Part shown: one piece after another, positions 45,271 to 56,396 of the stretch | How positions within the stretch are numbered: the first letter of the stretch is position 1 | How the letters are laid out: every line of letters begins with the position of its first letter | Source: Conchocele bisecta | Taxonomy: Eukaryota > Mollusca > Bivalvia > Lucinida > Thyasiridae | Length of the DNA stretch: 64,000 nucleotides | Direction of reading: 5' to 3' | NCBI GenBank assembly: GCA_029237695.1 | Contig: CM055269.1 | Coordinates: forward strand, 35,945,175-36,009,174 | Notes under the pieces: generated by a model | What the model was told of the DNA's origin: nothing | Database searches by the model: none | The model's input: only the letters and a program-made list of their open reading frames with translations | Position numbers and translations under genes: made by a program

Positions 45271-45477
45271 TTCAAGCAATTAAGTTCAATAATTGGTAAT
45301 TGTAACGCGAGACGAAAATGTGAGATTGATATTGCATTATCGCCTGGCGTTCTCGCAATCCGGCGATCTCGTGTATAAGTGGAGAATGCGAGAATGTAAA
45401 GTGGCGTTAACCTTTAAAAGGTGGGAACCGAAAATGCCGTCTACTGTTGTTTCATACTTTGTTTTCTTTCTTAGTAA

Positions 45478-45552
45478 AAACATGGTTGACAGCACTTTAG
45501 AATCATTTCGATTGGAACTGATTCTAAAGTATTGTCAAAGCATGTTTTTCAT
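45478..45552. repeat. 'TTTAGAATCATTTC' palindrome
   Basis: AAAAACATGGTTGACAGCAC and TTTAGAATCATTTCGATTGG pair with their near complement ending GCATGTTTTT. The same palindrome occurs at 22,325-22,420 and 23,725-23,850. Confidence 0.55.
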
Positions 45553-45638
45553 GAGTATTATGGTAAAGTTAACATAAACAGCAGACGACGACACAATCTA
45601 ATTCAGCATTGCAAGGGTTAACATGTCATCGTACCCAG

Positions 45639-45823
45639 GCAAATATTGCAGTGAGTCTCAAACGTTGTCTACGACAGGTGACAGGCGTAATAACGTACCC
45701 ATTCGTGGTGGCACAGCAAGCGGATGTTATACAGGCTGCTGACACTTACCACACATGTACGTGCAGCCTCGAAGCTGCTGTCCAAGAAGGGATGCTATCG
45801 TCGGGAAACGGGGTCGCCGTGGA
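45639..45823 (+). CDS. ZP-domain gene, exon 4
   Basis: After AG at 45,637-45,638 the frame reads ANIAVSLKRCLRQVTGVITY, PFVVAQQADVIQAADTYHTC and TCSLEAAVQEGMLSSGNGVA, then ends V plus two bases before GTAAGT (45,824). The phrase 'vvAQqaDVIQaADtYhtcTCsl' is the ZP segment that usually reads 'V..Q...DVIQTADK.Y.V.C.Y' in invertebrate ZP proteins. It enters in phase 0 and leaves in phase 2, which fits exon 5. A second AG at 45,650-45,651 would break the frame, so the upstream AG is chosen although its pyrimidine tract is weak. The downstream CTC SLEAAVQ stretch and an unpaired cysteine pattern are as expected for the module's middle. Confidence 0.7.
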
Positions 45824-45944
45824 GTAAGTGTTATAAGTCATTGGTTGTTTGCCGCGGCAGTAGCATGTTAGCACTGGGCTAGTTCTGAGTACATAACTCT
45901 AACTACATTTCATTACAATGGCAAGCCAAATGCACAATAGTTCC

Positions 45945-46750
45945 TTAAAGCATGGTTTGGAGTTTAAACTCTAGTTTATGTTACTCAAGCCCTAGTTTGG
46001 GCTCAGGATGTGCATAACAATTTCCTAAGCCTCTGTTTGAAACTACCATGGATTAAGCTCCCAAAACTCAGTTTGAACAAGTATTTGGCCAGAAACTGTC
46101 ATTTGAGACCGTAATCCAATACAAACATAAACCCTAGTTTTGACTCAAATCATGGTTTAAGAAAACAAACTGCCAATCGTGATGCCAAACGACGGTTTTC
46201 TTAAACCCTGGTTTGGACAACTTGCACTTAGCAGCGTAAACCGCAGTTTCTGCTCTCAAATTACGGTTTCTGATCGCAAAAACCACGGTTTGGAGCTTAA
46301 AACACGGTTTAGACTGTCCAAACGTTTGTTTCAGTCGCCAAATGCACAATAAATCCCATAAACCCCAGTTTGAGAGTCTAAACCATGGATTTGGCTCCCA
46401 AACCCTAGTTTGAGCAATTAGTGTGCATGTGGCCAGAAACGCCAATTTGCGATCGTAATTTAATAAAAATCATAACCGCTAGTCTGGTCTCTAAACCATA
46501 GTTTAAGACAAAAACATAATCGTCGTGCCAAATAGTAGGTTTCTTAAATCCTGGTTTGGGCAGTTATTGTACACTTGGCAGCAGAAGCCACAGTTTCTGC
46601 TCTCAAACCATGGTTTCCGATAGCCTAAACCACGGTTTGGAGCTGAAATCCCATTTAGACTGCCCAAACGGTGGTTTCTGTCGTCAAATGCACAATAATT
46701 CGCCTAAACCCCAGTTTGAGAGTATAAACCATGCAACTGCCGTTTGAGAT
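45945..46750. repeat. Tandem 344-bp repeat made of AAACC-GGTTT motifs
   Basis: About 2.2 copies of a 344-bp unit (for example 'cttaaaccctggtttgg' at 46,199 and 46,543) consist of some thirty near-palindromes AAACCnnGGTTT, such as AAACCATGGTTTCC and AAACCCTGGTTTGG. Each is separated by about 15-25 bp. It lies in ZP intron 4. No coding potential is visible. Confidence 0.7.
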
Positions 46751-46759
46751 CGTAATCGA

Positions 46760-47345
46760 TAGCTAATTGACAAAATCGGCCTAAACGGGATAATGATACA
46801 TGTTTCTAATGCACTCTATATATATCACGCAATCTGATTAGCTGATGGTCACACATTACAGGTATATCATTGTTGATGAACCGTCGCAAATTATTTCAAT
46901 ATGTATTCCTACGCCAATACTAAATTTGAGGTCGGTCAATTTACTCTGCCACATATTGACTGACCAAATCATGGGGTAACTCACATAAAATGTCCCAAGT
47001 GGTATTCTGGTATTATTGTCAAAGCCACAGCTGGCTTGCATCTGAAATTTCCTGGTCCGAAACGTCCTGGTGACCTGGTCCGAAAGTTGCATGGTCCGAA
47101 GCGTGCGGCAAAAACATATTGCAAATAGTCTATCTATCTATCTCTTAATACTGCTGCACACCCTCACGGGTAATTTCGAGCAGTTGTGCGCCTGTGTCCA
47201 ATTAAATGGAAATAGTAAGGTTTAAAAGAATAAGACAAGTGGAGTACTGTGATAACATGTTAAAATATGTGTGAAAGTGGAGGGTAAAATCAGGTTAAAA
47301 GATCATTTCATGATTTAAGGTTTGGGATGAGTGATGCGACTAAGC
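46760..47345. other. No gene recognised
   Basis: Intron-like AT-rich spacer. The phrase CTGGTCCGAAACGTCCTGGT with 'ggtccgaaagttgcatggtccgaagcg' (about 47,050-47,103) is a short GGTCCGAA tandem. No protein. Confidence 0.3.
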
Positions 47346-47349
47346 GCAA

Positions 47350-48260
47350 GTTTGAATTTCTACAAATCTTGCGTCAGTGCAACATCATGTGGTAATGCAT
47401 TCCACTGTACTATAGCCAAAGGAAAGAATGAATATATGTAATAGTTTGCTCCAGTATGTATTTGTCGATAGCTCACCGAGTGGCAGTACCGAGAGAGTCT
47501 AGTCGGATGTTGAATGTATGCTGACATTGGTATGGCCACGAGACCATGGACAATTTTGTAAAAGAGACACAGGCAAGCATCCGGCCTGCGCTGCTCCATC
47601 CTAACCTGTCAAGCATCGTAGTGGCATTGGAGTAGCTCGAATAGTCGTTCAGGACCCACCTGGCTGACCGCCTTTGAACCATTTCAAGTTGGTTGATGTT
47701 GTATTGTGTGTGGGGATCCCAAACGGCACTGGCATACCCAACTTGGGGACGGACTATGGCTTTATAAGCGAGCTCCCTGATTTTGGGACTTCTTGTCTTA
47801 ATGTTCCTTTTCAGGAACCACAGTGTGCGATTGGCATTGCCAGCAATTCGATTGACATGTGTATTCCACGAGCAGTTGTTGGCAAGGGGTCAACGCCGAG
47901 ATAGCGAGCACTCCTGATTGTCTGAAGCACTTGTCCGTGAAGTCTGTAAATGCTTGGGAAAGGGGTTCGAGCCTTTGTGACCTGTATGACCTGGCACTAC
48001 GAGAGATTAAAACTCATATCCCATCGAGTTGACCATTCTTCCATAGTGGTTCGGTTGGCTTGCAGTGTCATATTGTCTGTAGTTTTGTCATTTAGGGTCA
48101 AATACGCTGCTGTATCATCTGCAGAGAGCCGTACTTGTGAGATAATACTTTCGGGCAGATCGTTAATGTACACCAACAATAGTATGGGATCACGTTTCAT
48201 ATGTTTTGGCAGTAATAGATCGCTCACACAAACAGAAAGTATGTATCCTGTGTAATATTG
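47350..48260 (-). pseudogene. LINE reverse transcriptase, 3' half
   Basis: Right to left, broken frames give LLLVYINDLPESIISQVRLS then ADDTAAYLTLND, where S-ADD stands for the usual F/Y-ADD catalytic box. Next come MEEWSTRWDMSFNLSKC, YRLHGQ and SARYLGV, MVQRRSARWVLNDYSSYSN, LDRLGW, CLFYKIVHGLVAIP and SYRQIHTGANYYIYSFFPLA with VQWNALP. This order is the RT palm and thumb plus the C-terminal end of CR1/jockey-type LINEs. The endonuclease and most of the fingers are missing, consistent with 5' truncation on insertion. At least two frameshifts are present. It lies antisense in ZP intron 4. Confidence 0.8.
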
Positions 48261-48484
48261 CATCTCAAATGGTAGTATATCACGAATGATTAGACGAGTT
48301 ATCACAATATTTATCAACATCAGGGAATTTTGACAGGTGGCCGCCATTGAAATAGTGTTGCTAAGAGATTGCTCTGGAGTGACATTAAAAGCGCAAAGTA
48401 GTAAATAAGGCAATTATAATTCTAACGAAGAATGTATTGCTTTTATTATTGAAATATAATGAAATCAGCAACATAAACGTACAA

Positions 48485-48780
48485 TGTATATACATGTACA
48501 TTCATGCAAAAATCGCTAATATATTGTAATTGTGTTGGAACTATTTTCTTCGTAGACAATATTATTTGTGTGATCCGTCCCGTATGACCTGCTCAGCCAG
48601 CTTGCAATCCGGTACGATTTTCCAACGAGACTCGATAAAGTTTGCAAAACAGTAGAGGAGTGAATTAGAAATAGGTTAACCGCATTGTAATTTTGAAATT
48701 TGAGGCGTATATCAGAAAATGATAGGTTGGAAAACGATATACGCAGCAAATTTCAAAATTACAGTACAGTTAACCCTATA
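48485..48780. other. Short inverted repeat near 48,680-48,770
   Basis: 'gttaaccgcattgtaattttgaaattt' and its near complement 'aaatttcaaaattacagtacagttaacc' flank AGGCGTATATCAGAAAATGA, forming a stem of about 27 bp. No gene seen. Confidence 0.4.
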
Positions 48781-49221
48781 ATCTTCATTTCCAGTATGGC
48801 GTCAGTAACATAGCCGACACTACATGCTCTAGAAACATTTATCTTCATTTTCCAGTATGACGTCAGTAACATAGCCGACAATATATCATCATGCTTCATA
48901 TACAGTTATCTTCATTTCCAGTATGACGTCAGTAACATATCAGACAGTACATGCTACAGACAGAGTTATCTTCATTTACAGTATGATGTCAGTAACATAG
49001 CCGACATTACATGCTCCATACACAGTTATCTTCATTTCCAGTATAACGTCAGTAACATATCCGACACTACATGCTCAATACACAGTTATCTTCATTTCCA
49101 GTATGACGTTAGTAACATAGCCTAGAATACATGCTCCAGGCAAAGTTATCTTCATTTCCAGTATGACGTCATGAACATGACCGATACTATATTAACCAGG
49201 CTCGATTTTCTTCATTTCCAG
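48780..49221 (+). repeat. Eight-unit 60-bp tandem array built on the exon-5 splice acceptor
   Basis: Each unit contains ATCTTCATTTCCAG followed by TATGACGTCAGTAACATAGC. The AG ends fall at 48,794, 48,855, 48,921, 48,981, 49,041, 49,101, 49,161 and 49,221, so the last six are exactly 60 bp apart. The last is the acceptor used by exon 5, and its exon start (TGCGACATCAGTATCAGTAA) is a diverged unit. Four units carry a perfect CRE palindrome, TGACGTCA. Using any upstream AG in the exon-4 phase meets TAG seven codons in. Confidence 0.85.
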
Positions 49222-49379
49222 TGCGACATCAGTATCAGTAACCGACGGTACAACGATGACATATTCAATGGAGTTCGGGATCTTCAGAAACTCTGATAAT
49301 TCCCAGTACGAGGTTGATGCCAATGTGCCAATTGGGGAAGAGTTCTATTTTAAATTAACATACAATTTTCCTGCTGGAC
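49222..49379 (+). CDS. ZP-domain gene, exon 5
   Basis: Bases GA from exon 4 plus T make aspartate, then the frame reads ATSVSVTDGTTMTYSMEFGI, FRNSDNSQYEVDANVPIG and EEFYFKLTYNFPAG, ending one base into a codon before GTAAGT (49,380). 'SVTDGTTMTYSMEFGIF' and 'VPIGEEFYFKLTY' are the hallmark strands of the ZP-C subdomain in molluscan ZP proteins ('VPxGxxxYxKLTY'). The final ZP cysteines and any furin site or membrane anchor should be in a later exon. I did not find it, and it may be in the gap at 51,775 or beyond the window. The acceptor is the last unit of the 60-bp array. Confidence 0.75.
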
Positions 49380-49575
49380 GTAAGTACAACTATTACAATA
49401 TGTGTTTGTGACTGTGGAAATGCAGCTTATGTGTTATGCGACCAGTGTAGTCCTAGATCACAATTTCGCATTCGCGCAGTCAGATCATGCCGTAGATTAA
49501 GTCAATAAAACTCATGGCCTGCTTCTAACAAACATGTATATCCATATCAGACTGTATGAATGAGCTAGGACATCA

Positions 49576-49882
49576 GTATAGCCGATTTAATCAACATTGC
49601 AAAGTATACTTATCTAGCAAAGTATACCTTGAGGGAGTAATAATTTATATTTTCCAAAATGCATTATGTCATATAGAACTAACCACTGCATGTATTTGAT
49701 GCTTAAAAGTATGCAGAATTATTATACTGAATTTATTACATTATCACAGCCAAAATGGATGGGATAATGTAATAAATTCAGTATATTAAAAATTAATAAA
49801 TTCATCCTTAAATTGAAAATTTCTCCCTCACAGTATACTTTGCTAGATAAGTATACTTTGCAATGTTGGTTAAATAGGCTAC
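49576..49882. mobile_element. MITE family F, copy 5
   Basis: Ends GTATAGCCGATTTAATCAAC and complement, AAAGTATACTT palindromes near both ends, and the central 'TTATCACAGCCAAAATGG' palindrome. Confidence 0.7.
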
Positions 49883-49889
49883 AGGATTT

Positions 49890-50480
49890 ATCCGCAACCA
49901 TCGCTCCATGTAGCATAAATTGTATTGTATTCAATAAAATTCGGTTTTATGCACTGATCTCCATTAGTTTTCAAGTTAGTTTAATAATAATAATATAAAA
50001 GCTGTTATTTTAGCTGATTTCGGTGCCGTCCGTTGCCATTCAAATACATACAGGAAATACGCACAAATATTGCAAAATTATGATTTATAAACCTTAATAA
50101 CATTTGAACCACTTATCCGATTTTCAAAATCTATAGCTCATTGTAACGTTCTCGCCATGCCATACATGGATGTACCTTTATTTGTTCTCCTTTGACCCCT
50201 AATCACGGCCTCTGATTAGTCAGTTTCAACAGCAAATTCAAGATGGCGACGAATTTTAAAATCGAAATAGCTGTCGGTTCAGCTGAATTTTGTCTATGTT
50301 TAAAGTATTTGCGACGTAACCAAAGACACGGACATGTCCATTATACTTTTAATGCTTATTATGACATATGTGGAGTATAAAGCCAGCCAATATTTAATAT
50401 TATCGTAAACAAATCGGCCTCAGAACATGACGTCACGCACGTTCAAACAATTAAGATTAGTATGCGGTATAAATTAAAAA
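49890..50480. other. No gene recognised
   Basis: Contains one 'caagatggcgacg' motif near 50,240. No exon-like sequence with ZP character was found here. Confidence 0.3.
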
Positions 50481-50484
50481 TATG

Positions 50485-50600
50485 ATTAGTGCCGTCGAAT
50501 ATAACATAATATTATATTCGGTATCGACCCGACAACTTTATACAACAATAAAGCTGTCTAAGGCTCAACGGAATATATTTTATGTTCGACGGCACTAACC
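50485..50600. repeat. Hairpin around 'GTGCCGTCGAA'
   Basis: TTAGTGCCGTCGAATATAAC and its near complement 'ttttatgttcgacggcactaa' enclose about 70 bp. The stem shares TTAGTGCCGT with family A. Confidence 0.5.
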
Positions 50601-50787
50601 ATATATTTACTATATATACTGACGAGACGCCATATTTGACAATTTTTTAACGATATAACTAAAATACGAGCCATGAACATTATTTTCAAATTCACTGTAG
50701 TAAAACGATGAAAATCGAATAAGCTATGCGAAAGACAACTTTGGTCAGAAACGATGATGGACATCCAGAACTTGTCCACGCGTGTTT

Positions 50788-51260
50788 TTAGCTCAACTGA
50801 GCTAACGACCCAAGTGAGCTATTGTTACTGCTTTTCATCCACCTATCCACACCTTCTTCTCATGAACTGCTGGGCCGATATTGGTCAAACTTCACAAGGA
50901 TGATATATGGGTGAGCACTTTTCATATTTGTTAAAATGGATGGCGTAATCCAAGATGGCCACATAGGAAATGTCAAATTCTTAAAGAAATATTTTTCTTA
51001 CGAGCCTCCAGACCGATTTCGATGAAACCTGACACGAATCATCAATAGTCAGGGCTCGGGGGTCAAATAAGCCTCGAATTTCATTTTGACCGAATATATT
51101 CAATTCATATATCAAATCTACGGTATCGACGAGACGAGCGCTTTGGTTCAATTGTTGTCGAAACCAGATGATTACTACGTCATCCAAGATGGCCGCCAAA
51201 AGGGCTGAAGTCATCATTTTTAGCGAGCCTTCCGCCCGCCTGTCTTCAAAATTCAAAAAC
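50788..51260. repeat. 'gtgagctattgttac' repeat, single unit
   Basis: Starts AGCTCAACTGAGC and 'gtgagctattgttactgctt' and contains 'atccaagatggccgccaaaa' near 51,183. It is a diverged relative of the tandem-unit repeat at 53,459-54,996. Confidence 0.5.
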
Positions 51261-51774
51261 TTAACGTTGGGGGAAATTTGTTACCATTTTTGTTTGCTTT
51301 AGCCAAGCGTTTCGATATTTCACAGTCCTTTATCTAATGATTTACTATCATACCCCAGTTAAACTCAAAGGTGAAGGTCACAATCTTAGTGCGTTCATAA
51401 ACTTAAAGTTGAGAAAAAAAATACTATAAGTTCTGTTTCCTTCCACCAAACGGCTTGCTATTTCAGACTTGTCATAACCCCAAGGCAATGTCACAATCTT
51501 AGTACCTTAACGTTAAGGAAAATACCGCGACCGCCGTACCCCTGCTAACCCCAAAGTCAATGTCACAATCTGAGTGCATACCAATACTACTTCATCAACA
51601 TATTAGTGGATAGTATAGGCCCTGACCAGTTGCACAGGCTGATCGGAGACCAAACCCGCCACAAAATGTCGTCGTCGTCATCATTCAATGTTAAGTTTTT
51701 GTGTTACGGTCATTACTTCAACACCTTATCAGCTACAGTCATCAAACTTTATACATACCTTTACTATGATATGT

Positions 51775-52274
51775 NNNNNNNNNNNNNNNNNNNNNNNNNN
51801 NNNNNNNNNNNNNNNNNNNNNNNNNNNNNNNNNNNNNNNNNNNNNNNNNNNNNNNNNNNNNNNNNNNNNNNNNNNNNNNNNNNNNNNNNNNNNNNNNNNN
51901 NNNNNNNNNNNNNNNNNNNNNNNNNNNNNNNNNNNNNNNNNNNNNNNNNNNNNNNNNNNNNNNNNNNNNNNNNNNNNNNNNNNNNNNNNNNNNNNNNNNN
52001 NNNNNNNNNNNNNNNNNNNNNNNNNNNNNNNNNNNNNNNNNNNNNNNNNNNNNNNNNNNNNNNNNNNNNNNNNNNNNNNNNNNNNNNNNNNNNNNNNNNN
52101 NNNNNNNNNNNNNNNNNNNNNNNNNNNNNNNNNNNNNNNNNNNNNNNNNNNNNNNNNNNNNNNNNNNNNNNNNNNNNNNNNNNNNNNNNNNNNNNNNNNN
52201 NNNNNNNNNNNNNNNNNNNNNNNNNNNNNNNNNNNNNNNNNNNNNNNNNNNNNNNNNNNNNNNNNNNNNNNNNN
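51775..52274. other. Assembly gap (500 N)
   Basis: Exactly 500 undefined bases, probably a placeholder of unknown true length. Any reading frame crossing it is meaningless. Confidence 1.
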
Positions 52275-52420
52275 CGCTGCGAATGGTCGATTCGGTGTGT
52301 CCTTGGGCAAGACAACTTCGTGCTAGCCTAGTCATATCGGATGGGGACTTAAATAGTCGGTCCCGACATGCAAGGTCATCGAGCCAATGCCGTCGTTGTT
52401 ATTTATTTATTTATATTCGG
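52275..52420 (+). repeat. SINE 3' part
   Basis: GTGTCCTTGGGCAAGACAAC is the conserved core found in V-type and related SINEs, followed by a TTTATTTATTTA simple tail. The head is in the gap. Confidence 0.55.
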
Positions 52421-52854
52421 GGGTCTGTCATTAGCAAGCGAGAGAGACACTTCTACAAATATATGCTGGGGTATAGCGAAAGGTATTAAAATGAATACCG
52501 GAAGTCGCCTTCTTAGAGGGCTGTGACTTAACTGGGAGCTGGTACATTGGTATAGCTACAGGTTCGCTGGCAACTATATCGAAGATAGTTAACTTGGTGT
52601 ATATAATAGCAGCTGTTGTGAAGTCGGGACCTGATAGGAGTCAAAACAATTTGACAGACCGTATGCACAGGGCCAGCTGTGTTCGACTTAGACTGCATAG
52701 CATTTGTCCCATTGCGAGGCGTCCATCTATTCATGTCCTAATAACTTTTAATCAAAGTAGTACATTCCCATGATCACATTTGCTGTAATCAACAGTCATT
52801 TTAAGCTGTATATATTATTTATTCCCACTAAATTAAGACATTGCCTGTGCACGT

Positions 52855-53310
52855 GTGTTCGTAGGAGCTGATAGGAGTTGATAGGATTTGAAGCTCATAG
52901 CAGTTAGTAGAAGTTCATATGAGTTGGAGCTCGCAGAAGTTCGTAGGAGCTCATGGGAGTTGATAGGAGTTGAATCTCATTATCAGTTCGCAGGAGTTAA
53001 TAGGAGTTGGAGCTCGCAGAAGTTCGTAGGAGCTGATAGGAGTTCATAGGAGTAGAAGTTCGTAGGAGCTGATAGGAGTTCATGTGAGTTGAAGTTCGTA
53101 GGAGCTCATAGGAGGTCACAGGAGTTGGAGCTCATAGGAGCTGAAGTTGATAGGAGTTCATAGGAGCAGAAGTTCGTAGGAGCTGATAGGAGTTCATATG
53201 AGTTGAAGCTCATAGAAGTTCGCAGGAGCTCATACGAGGTCACAGGAGTTGGAGCTTATAGAAGTTCATAGGAGCTAATAGGAGTTCATATGATTGAAAA
53301 CTCATAAAAG
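52855..53310. repeat. Degenerate 'taggagttcataggagctga' minisatellite
   Basis: Short units of about 12-15 bp, of the forms GTTCGTAGGAGCTGATAGGA and 'gttcatatgagttgaagctc', are scrambled into longer repeats. Sharply bounded; no coding role. Confidence 0.75.
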
Positions 53311-53458
53311 ACGTGTATGCACTTGTAGTATAGTGGTGGAGAGAACGTACCGGTGCGGCAGACACGCTGACAGTGGTACCACAGCTCGTTATAATTGTTG
53401 TGTGGAGCGAACGAGCTCACAACCAGTGCCGTACACGTTACAGAGGCATGACATTTTT

Positions 53459-54996
53459 AGCTCACCTGAAGCTCATGTGAGCTATTGTTACCGCAATGTG
53501 TCCGTCGTCGTCCGTCGTCCGTCGTCCGTTGTCGTCCGTGAACATTTTCGAACGTCTTCTCCTCGGTAAACATTGGGCCTATAGTCACCAAACTTCATGG
53601 TCATGGTCCTTAGGCAGGGGGATTACAAAATTGTTAAAATGACGTCATTACGTATTACAAGATGGCCGCCGTCTAAAAATAGCACAAATTCTTCAAAAAT
53701 CTTATTCTCAAGAACCGCCAACCGGATTTCGACAAGACTTGGTAGGAATGATCGATGTACAATGCTCTTTCAAAGTTGTTAAAATGGTGACCGCGGGGTC
53801 AAAAATGGGCGTGGCCCGTGGGGTCAAATTGGGGTCAAATGTTTTTTGTCCGAATATGGTCATGTCATATATCAAATTGAAGGTATCAACGAGGCAATTA
53901 CTCCGGTGCATTTTTTTGTCGAAATTGGATGATTATGTCATCCAAGATGGCCGCCGAAAGGTCAAAAGGTCGTTCTTTTATTAAAGATTTCAAAATTCTT
54001 CTTCACATGAACCACTTGGCCCATGGTAGTAAAACTTAAAGGTTATGGTCCATGGGTGAAGCTTTTTCAGATTTGTTAAAATGGAGGTCATCGCTAATCC
54101 AAGATGGCCGCCGTCTAAAAATAGCATAAATTCTTAAAAAATCTTCTTCTCATGAACCGCTAGCCGGATTTTGACGAAACTTGGTAGGAATGATCGATGT
54201 TCAATGCTCTTTCAAAGTTGTTAAAATGGTGACCCCGGAGTCAAAAATGGGCGTGGCCCGTGGGGTCAAATTGGGATCAAATTTTATTTTGGACCGAATA
54301 TGGTCATGTTATATATCAAATCGAAAGTATCAATGAGGCAATCACTCCGGTACATTTTTTGTCGAAATCGGATTGTTATGTCATCCAAGATGGCCGCCAA
54401 AAAATGTCAAACGGTCGTTCTTTTATTAGAGATTTCAAAATTGTTCTTCACATTACCGCTTGGCCCATGGTAGCCAAACTTAAAAGTTATGGTCCTTAGG
54501 TGAAGCCTTTACAGATTTGTTAAAATGGAGGTTATTGCTAATCCAAGATGGCCGTCGTCTAAAAATAGCATAAATTCTTAAAAAATCTTCTTCTCATGAA
54601 CCGCTAGCCGGATGTCGACTAAACTTGGTAGGAATGATCAATTTACAATGCTCTTTCAAAGTTGTGAAAATGGTTACCCCGGGGTCAAAAATGGGCGTGG
54701 CCCGTTGGGTCAAATTGGGGTCAAATTTTATTTTTGACCGAATATGCTCATGTCATATGTCAAATTGAAGGTATCGATGAGGCGATTGCTCTGGTGCAAT
54801 ATTTGTCGGAATCGGATAATTATGTCATCCATGATGGCCACCAAAAGGTCCATTTATTCAAGATTTTTAACGTCTTTTTCTCAGGAACCACATGGCCGAT
54901 GCTGTTTTTTTCAAACACATGAAATCAATGTCACATTTTCCTCTGGTGTTCATGGAGTCAGGTGAGCGAATTAGGGCCATCATGGCCCTCTTGTTT
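53459..54996 (+). repeat. Mollusc-type repeat with three 443-bp units
   Basis: It starts TAGCTCACCTGAAGCTCATG and 'tgagctattgttaccgcaatg', then a TCCGTCGTCCGTCG run. It ends CAGGTGAGCGAATTAGGGCC + 'atcatggccctcttgttt'; CAGGTGAGC is the complement of the start. The interior is nearly three tandem units with landmark GAACCGCTAGCCGGAT at about 53,713, 54,155 and 54,597. Each unit holds two 'ccaagatggccgcc' sites. No transposase is encoded. Confidence 0.7.
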
Positions 54997-55198
54997 AATT
55001 ATTTATACTAATTAAATGCGTCGTCGTCGAAAGATTATAAAGTGATCATTGCACAGAAATAAGACAGAATAAGTAGTAATGCACATTAACATTTCAAGAA
55101 AACACGGTTATCGCCCCTGAGATCAGTGGAAATTTGCGTCTTATATATAATAGTAGGGTCATTTCTGAGGATTCCGTGACCATCATATTCCTACCTAT

Positions 55199-55241
55199 TT
55201 AGCTCGACTATTCGAAGAATAGTTAGAGCTTATGTTGTCAC

Positions 55242-55285
<44 letters not shown>

Positions 55286-56396
55286 ACCGTCACGCCTTGG
55301 TTAAGGTTTTTAGTCAAGCTTGTATATGGAATACTACTGGCCCTACACCCACCATATTTGGACAACTTCATCTCCTAGTGATGTACATCAACAACCCCTG
55401 ACCTATATTTGACCTTGACCTACATTTATCATTGAATTACTTAGTTAATTCCCCTTGGTTAAGGTTTTTAGTCAACCTTGGTTAAGGTTTTTACTCAAGC
55501 TTGTACATGGAATACTATTGTGCATACATACACCATACTTGGACAACCTTTTCGCATAGTGATGTACATCAATAACCCCTGATCTATATTTGACCTTGAC
55601 CTACATTTCCTCTTGAATTACTTAGTTAATTCTCTTTGGTTAAGGTTTTTAGTCAAGCTTGTAGATGGAATACTCCTGGCCCTATACCAACCATACTTGG
55701 ACAACTTATTCTCCTAGTGATGTACATCAATAACCCCTGACCTATATTTGACCTTGACCTACATTTAACCTTGAATTACTTACTTAATTTCCCTTGGTTT
55801 TTAGTCAACCTTGGTTAATGTTTTTAGTCAAGCTTGTAGATGGAATACTATTGTGCATACAGACACCATACTTGGATAACCTTTTTCTCATAGGGATGTA
55901 CATCAATAACCCCTGACCTATATTTTACTTTCACCTACATTTAACCTTGAATTACTTGGTTACTGTTTGTAGTCAAGCTTGTATACGGAATACTCCTGGG
56001 CCTACATCAACCATACTTGGACAACTTCATCTCCTAGTGATGTACATGAATAATCCCTGACCTATATTTGACCTACTTTTATCTTTGGATTACTTAGTTA
56101 TTTCCCCTTGGTTAAGGTGTTTAGTCAAGCTTGTATATGGAATACTCCTGTGCTACAGCAACCATACTTGGAAAACTTCATCTCCTAGTGATGTACATCA
56201 ATAACCCCTGACCTATATCTGACATTGACCTACATTTAACCTTGAATTACTTACTTAATTTCCCTTGGCTAAGGTTTTTAGTCAACCTTGGTTAAGGTTT
56301 GTTTGTATGCAGGCCGCAGCCACCTTGTTTGTTAATCTATGTGTACACCGACAACCCTCGTAGTCGAGTTATGCTGTTCTCCTACAGCTCTTGTTT
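55199..56396 (+). repeat. Tandem 170-180-bp repeat element inside the left arm
   Basis: It opens TAGCTCGACTATTCGAAGAA + 'tagttagagc' and a GGCGTC run, then repeats a unit with GTTTTTAGTCAAGCTTGTA + 'tatggaatactcctgg' and 'ctagtgatgtacatcaataa' about seven times. It closes 'cctcgtagtcgagtt...acagctcttgttt'. The layout, a short inverted end plus tandem interior, is like the element at 53,459. Confidence 0.65.

Noticed and set aside
43120..45378. Long repeat-protein frames in the 42-bp array, both strands (up to 319 and 262 codons)
   Set aside because: They follow from a 42-bp unit lacking stops in some frames. None is in the exon-3 frame, which stops at 42,699.
48780..49221. CRISPR-like array (60-bp regular repeats)
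   Set aside because: Units are near-identical throughout with no unique spacers, in eukaryotic DNA, and end at a splice acceptor.
51606..52335. Frames of 180-240 codons across the N run
   Set aside because: The frames exist only because unknown bases contain no stop codons.
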